15,178 nucleotides of DNA from positions 1 to 15,178 of the forward strand of contig JAQUOR010000016.1 of the NCBI GenBank assembly GCA_028717025.1, given 5' to 3'. Below are positions 12,481 to 15,178 of this stretch, one piece after another; position 1 is the first letter of the stretch, and each line of letters starts with the position of its first letter. A program made the position numbers and the translations under genes. The notes beneath the pieces are model-generated. The model was not told where the DNA came from. It made no database searches and saw only the letters and a program-made list of their open reading frames with translations. This DNA comes from Candidatus Omnitrophota bacterium. GTDB taxonomy: Bacteria; Omnitrophota; Gorgyraeia; Duberdicusellales; 4484-171.

Positions 12481-13769
12481 TAATTTTTTTTCCTTAAAAC
12501 CTTCGCGGGGACGCCGACGACAACCGTTTTTGACTTGACGTTCTTTGTTACGACGCTCCCTGCGCCCGTAACCGCGCCTTTGCCTATCCTGACCGGCGCG
12601 ACTAAAACGCTATCGGAACCGATAAAAGCGCCTTTCTCGATAACAGTTGTATTTTTATGTTTTCCGTCGTAGTTGGCAATGACCGTTCCCGCGCCAATAT
12701 TGACATTATCCTGCACTCTCGCATCACCTGTGTAGCTGAAGTGCTTGATTTTTACGTTTTTCCCGACCTTAGAGCGACATATTTCTACGAAATTACCAAG
12801 GCTGGTATTATCAGAAATATTTGTCCCTTCGCGTACGTGGATGAAAGGACCCAGGAAACAATTGCTGCCAATTATAACATTTCTTTCTATAAAGGTAAAG
12901 GGATAAATTAACGTATTTTTTCCTATCTTGACCCCTTGGGCGATAAAGGTAGACTTAGGGTCCAAAATCCGCACCCCCTTCTCCATAAGGGCCAAACAAG
13001 CGCGTTTTTGCAGAATACTTTCGGCGCAGGCCAGATCGAGGTGGTTATTGATACCTAAGATTTCATCGCTGTTTTCCAGAAGACAGGAATTGATTTTATA
13101 TCCGCCGCCATACAGGACTTCGATAATATCGGTTAAAAAATATTCTTTTTTGCGCTCATTAAGCGTTATCTTCTCAAGGTATTTCGCCAGCGTCTCGCTG
13201 TCAAAGGCATAGATGCCGCTGTTGACTTCGGTGAATTTTAACTGCTCGCCATAGCTTAGGTCCCCTTTTTCACGGATTGCCTTGATTGCGCCTTCATCAT
13301 CACGGATGATTCTTCCTAATTCGTTCTTGGTCTCAAGGTGGGCGCTTAAGATAGAGCAGACATCTTTGCTTTTTATGTATGACGCAAGAAATGAAACAAG
13401 CGTCTGTCTCGTTATCAAGGGAGCGTCTCCGCAGAGGACCAGGACATTCTGGCACCCGGCTGCGCTCAATCCGCATTTAACGGCGTCGGCGGTCCCCAAG
13501 AGTTGTTTCTGATACACGAATTTTATTTTGCTGCGCTCAAATGCCAGCTCGCCGCTCTTTAAATATTTTTCTATCTCTTTCTTGACGACGTTTCCCTTGT
13601 ATCCCAGAACAACAACGATTTCTTTTATATACTTCCTGGTAAGGCTTACCTCGCGCAATACGTGGTAAATAAGGCTTCTGCCCCTTAAGGTGTGAAGCAC
13701 CTTAGGCAGCGGTGACTTCATCCTTACGCCTTTTCCTGCGGCTAAAATTATTGCGGTAAAATCGGTCAT
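12480..13769 (-). CDS. glmU: GlmU, bifunctional GlcNAc-1-P uridyltransferase / GlcN-1-P acetyltransferase
   Basis: Makes UDP-GlcNAc, the shared precursor of peptidoglycan and lipid A, in two steps. The N-terminal nucleotidyltransferase domain (about 1-225) opens with IILAAGKGVRMKSPLPKVLH and contains VLCGDAPL and the metal-binding region EVNSGIYAF. The C-terminal beta-helix domain (about 245-425) has the acetyltransferase signature KHFSYTGDA, with H equivalent to E. coli H363, and NIGAGTVIANYDGKHK. At 429 residues it is somewhat shorter than E. coli GlmU (456), mainly at the C-terminus. The ATG at 13769 is chosen because it begins the conserved strand and avoids overlapping the small ORF upstream, whose stop lies 7 nt away; no clear ribosome site is present, so coupling to that ORF is likely. 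Confidence 0.96.
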   Translation of the reverse strand: MTDFTAIILAAGKGVRMKSPLPKVLHTLRGRSLIYHVLREVSLTRKYIKEIVVVLGYKGNVVKKEIEKYLKSGELAFERSKIKFVYQKQLLGTADAVKCGLSAAGCQNVLVLCGDAPLITRQTLVSFLASYIKSKDVCSILSAHLETKNELGRIIRDDEGAIKAIREKGDLSYGEQLKFTEVNSGIYAFDSETLAKYLEKITLNERKKEYFLTDIIEVLYGGGYKINSCLLENSDEILGINNHLDLACAESILQKRACLALMEKGVRILDPKSTFIAQGVKIGKNTLIYPFTFIERNVIIGSNCFLGPFIHVREGTNISDNTSLGNFVEICRSKVGKNVKIKHFSYTGDARVQDNVNIGAGTVIANYDGKHKNTTVIEKGAFIGSDSVLVAPVRIGKGAVTGAGSVVTKNVKSKTVVVGVPAKVLRKKN

Positions 13770-13776
13770 AACAGGA

Positions 13777-13938
13777 TTAATTGTTTTCTCGTAATTTGCG
13801 CCGTGCAAGTTTTTGACGCTTCGATAATACGGCATCAGCCATTTCGTTCATGAGCCTGATGCCTTCGAGCTTCTTCTGGGCAGAGATTTTAATTCCTCGC
13901 AGAATTTTCTCGTTCTTCGTTTCCCAGCCAAACCTCAT
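13777..13938 (-). CDS. Small charged helical protein paired with the upstream nucleotidyltransferase
   Basis: A 53-residue frame, MRFGWETKNEK to KLRENN, not assigned to any family I recognise. Its ATG overlaps the stop of the upstream gene (ATGA), and its TAA lies 7 nt before glmU, so it fills the space exactly. The composition is rich in Lys, Arg, Glu and Leu with a predicted helix (about residues 9-50) including KKLEGIRLMNEMADAVL, and the C-terminus is strongly basic. Small partner proteins with a KLEWLxxMNE-like helix often accompany stand-alone nucleotidyltransferases in toxin-antitoxin-like pairs; I recall this pattern only loosely. The tight overlap argues that it is real and translated with its neighbour. 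Confidence 0.65.
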   Translation of the reverse strand: MRFGWETKNEKILRGIKISAQKKLEGIRLMNEMADAVLSKRQKLARRKLRENN

Positions 13939-14426
13939 CGCATTTTCCTTATTAACTGAAGGTCATTGATGTCCTGAATATCCTTTTCCCTGCCGGAATG
14001 TTTTTTCATAACGATAAAATCATCCGGCGAGATAACGTTCAGCGTTGTGCTGTGCAGTCTCACCCGCAGAGCCTTCTTAAATGCTTTGCTAAATTCTATC
14101 GGAGAATCTATAACGATATCGACTTCTTCGTAACTGGTATCATCTTTATAAAAATTGAATGCCTTCATATTCTTGTTCTGTATCCAATCCTCGCGTATTT
14201 TCTTAACTGCCACATCCATAGGGTTAACCGGCTGTTTTACGTGATATCCTGATTTTTTTAAAATATTTACTATTTTACGCAAATTAATGTCGCTCAGCTC
14301 GACTAAAATATCCATATCGAGCGTAGTTCTATTACCGCCAAGAAGATTAAATGCCATCCCGCCGACAATAAAATATTTAACTTTCTGCTTTTGGAACGCC
14401 TTTAATACTTCTTCATACAAGATCAT
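13935..14426 (-). CDS. Stand-alone nucleotidyltransferase-fold protein (DUF6036/AbiEii-like)
   Basis: A 163-residue protein with the minimal nucleotidyltransferase signature: GGMAFNLLGGNRTTLDMDILVE (shown here as GGMAFN, then TLDMDILV), i.e. a helix-turn with GG followed by the D-x-D metal ligands at about D37 and D39, and a third acidic position in EEVDIVID (about residues 105-112). The end, SGREKDIQDINDLQLIRK, is typical of the AbiEii/DUF6036 group. Members include antitoxin-regulated toxins of type IV-like systems and proteins of unknown role; the substrate cannot be read from sequence. A promoter lies 86 nt upstream and the gene overlaps a 53-residue ORF by four bases. It appears to be an accessory pair inserted ahead of the glmU-prs-rplY-pth operon. 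Confidence 0.75.
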   Translation of the reverse strand: MILYEEVLKAFQKQKVKYFIVGGMAFNLLGGNRTTLDMDILVELSDINLRKIVNILKKSGYHVKQPVNPMDVAVKKIREDWIQNKNMKAFNFYKDDTSYEEVDIVIDSPIEFSKAFKKALRVRLHSTTLNVISPDDFIVMKKHSGREKDIQDINDLQLIRKMR

Positions 14427-14511
14427 AACTCAAGAACACCCTCACCTATCGGCACAGCAACGGTAAATAATAAACAAACTCTAACGATTTCAGCGGTTTT
14501 AAAGCAACGTT

Positions 14512-14539
14512 ATTATAGTACGATTACCTGAAATATCAA
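14512..14539 (-). promoter_or_regulatory. Sigma70-type promoter of the nucleotidyltransferase-glmU operon
   Basis: Minus-strand TTGATA (14534-14539, five of six consensus bases) and a perfect TATAAT (14512-14517) with a 16 bp spacer. The predicted start near 14505 gives a leader of about 80 nt before the ATG at 14426. It is the only good promoter seen ahead of glmU, prs, rplY and pth, so these essential genes probably depend on it. Confidence 0.65.
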
Positions 14540-14573
14540 GAATATTTTCCCCCTTCTCCCTATCCGCTTTCTC

Positions 14574-14615
14574 TATCTACCATCTACCATCTGCTATCTG
14601 TCATCTGCAATCTTC
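14574..14615. repeat. Heptanucleotide repeat tract, consensus YATCTRY
   Basis: Six consecutive 7-mers on the plus strand: TATCTAC, CATCTAC, CATCTGC, TATCTGT, CATCTGC, AATCTTC. The preceding 25 bases are pyrimidine-rich. It lies 20 bp from a second tract with the same period but different sequence, in the 408 bp gene-free stretch between the GAF protein and the nucleotidyltransferase. Confidence 0.85.
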
Positions 14616-14635
14616 CCCGCTGGCAACCTTATATT

Positions 14636-14796
14636 CCCAATACCCAATACTCTATACCCAATACTCAATACCCAATACTCTATACTCAATACCCAATACT
14701 CTATACTCAATACCCAATACTCTATACTCAATACCCAATACTCTATACCCAATACCCAATACTCTATACCCAATACGCTATACCCAATACTCCACA
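14636..14796. repeat. Heptanucleotide minisatellite, about 23 units of CYCWATA
   Basis: Plus-strand array of 7-mers, mainly CCCAATA, CTCTATA and CTCAATA, with one CGCTATA and a degenerate last unit CTCCACA. In the middle, the three main units recur in fixed order, forming a higher-order 21 bp period repeated four times. Because 21 is a multiple of three, the minus strand reads open as a Tyr/Trp/Leu/Ser/Ile repeat, which is an artefact of the array, not a gene. Such arrays are prone to copy-number change. Confidence 0.95.
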
Positions 14797-14834
14797 AAAA
14801 TCGTAATTTATCAGAAAAGATGTAAGGAAGGTGT

Positions 14835-15178
14835 CTAATTATCTGAGTGGCTTTGGGGCTCGCCTGAACTTTCGTTGCTGCGCCGTAACGGGATCAAGGC
14901 AACGCTTATCATGTTAACTAAGGATTTTACAAGTTGAATGTCCCTGTCTGAAAACTGCATGTCCTTGCGGGTAATGTTTAAGTTTATAACGCCGTAAACG
15001 CTGCGGGCGTCTGCTTTATTAAAGGGCACAATTAGGGAAGAATTTATATACCGCCTTTTCATTTTGTCGGAAAGATGATTTTTCCCCTCATCTTTAGGCA
15101 AAATTATCGATTCTGCGGTAGCGGCGGCCATGCCGGCAATTCCTTCGCCCATTTCTATCTCGGTATTATTTATTACGC
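14835..15178 (-). CDS. GAF-domain protein, C-terminal fragment
   Basis: The frame is open to the window edge and gives 114 visible residues ending at a TAG at 14835. It looks like the last two thirds of a GAF domain: IEMGEGIAGMAAATAESIILP corresponds to the conserved G-E-G-I-x-G strand (written here across positions about 8-28), SLIVPF and YGVINLN are the central strands, and FSDRDIQLVKSLVNMISVALI is the closing helix (given to locate it at about 76-96). GAF domains bind small molecules or sense light/redox in signalling proteins. Nothing follows but a short hydrophilic tail, so any output domain (kinase, response regulator, cyclase) must lie N-terminal, outside the window. The precise role cannot be told. 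Confidence 0.8.
   Translation of the reverse strand, partial: VINNTEIEMGEGIAGMAAATAESIILPKDEGKNHLSDKMKRRYINSSLIVPFNKADARSVYGVINLNITRKDMQFSDRDIQLVKSLVNMISVALIPLRRSNESSGEPQSHSDN

Noticed and set aside
14594..14797. 67-residue minus-strand frame rich in Tyr, Trp, Leu, Ser and Ile
   Set aside because: It is a reading of the heptamer array; three 7-mers make 21 bases and so keep the frame open. No ribosome site and no non-repetitive portion.
1..15178. tRNA genes, rRNA, CRISPR arrays, insertion sequences or inteins (including in dnaB)
   Set aside because: I looked for the usual hallmarks on both strands (cloverleaf stems, regularly spaced palindromic repeats, transposase motifs, splice-junction residues) and saw none.

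Overview
This 15.2 kb window carries a dense set of bacterial housekeeping genes, all read from the minus strand, so transcription runs from high to low coordinates. The lipid A genes (lpxA, lpxD, lpxC) and bamA/ompH point to a Gram-negative organism with a lipopolysaccharide outer membrane. LpxC is fused to FabZ, as in Bacteroidota and several uncultured lineages. Together with the Bacillus-like glmU-prs-rplY-pth order and heptanucleotide repeats, this makes an uncultured phylum such as Omnitrophota a reasonable but unproven guess.

Layout, in transcription order. (1) 15178-14835: C-terminal end of a GAF-domain protein, open at the window edge. (2) 14834-14427: a gene-free stretch with two heptamer tandem-repeat tracts and a good sigma70-type promoter (14512-14539). 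(3) 14426-10092: a nucleotidyltransferase-fold protein, a previously easy-to-miss 53-residue ORF overlapping it by four bases, then glmU, prs, rplY (long Ctc form) and pth. (4) 10091-6749: rpsF, ssb, rpsR, rplI and dnaB, the primosomal/ribosomal cluster; rpsF, ssb, rpsR and rplI each have a roughly 110-140 nt structured leader. (5) 6748-909: a strong promoter, a ~190 nt structured leader, then bamA, ompH/skp, lpxD and the lpxC-fabZ fusion. (6) 908-1: a 173 nt gap with its own promoter, then lpxA, which runs off the window.

Functional logic: GlmU makes UDP-GlcNAc, the substrate of LpxA; LpxC deacetylates the LpxA product; LpxD adds the N-linked acyl chain; FabZ makes the unsaturated acyl-ACP that feeds fatty acid synthesis; BamA and OmpH assemble outer-membrane proteins. 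The second half supplies ribosome parts (bS6, bS18, bL9, bL25), peptidyl-tRNA recycling (Pth), PRPP (Prs) and replication proteins (SSB, DnaB).

The most unusual content is non-coding. The bamA and ssb leaders carry the same two-hairpin element, with base-pair-preserving differences, ending exactly at the Shine-Dalgarno sequence; rplI has only the second hairpin of that element, and rpsF and rpsR have unrelated-looking hairpins in the same position. This suggests a recurrent cis-acting RNA (or a repeat element that has been co-opted) controlling translation starts. lpxA, in contrast, appears nearly leaderless.
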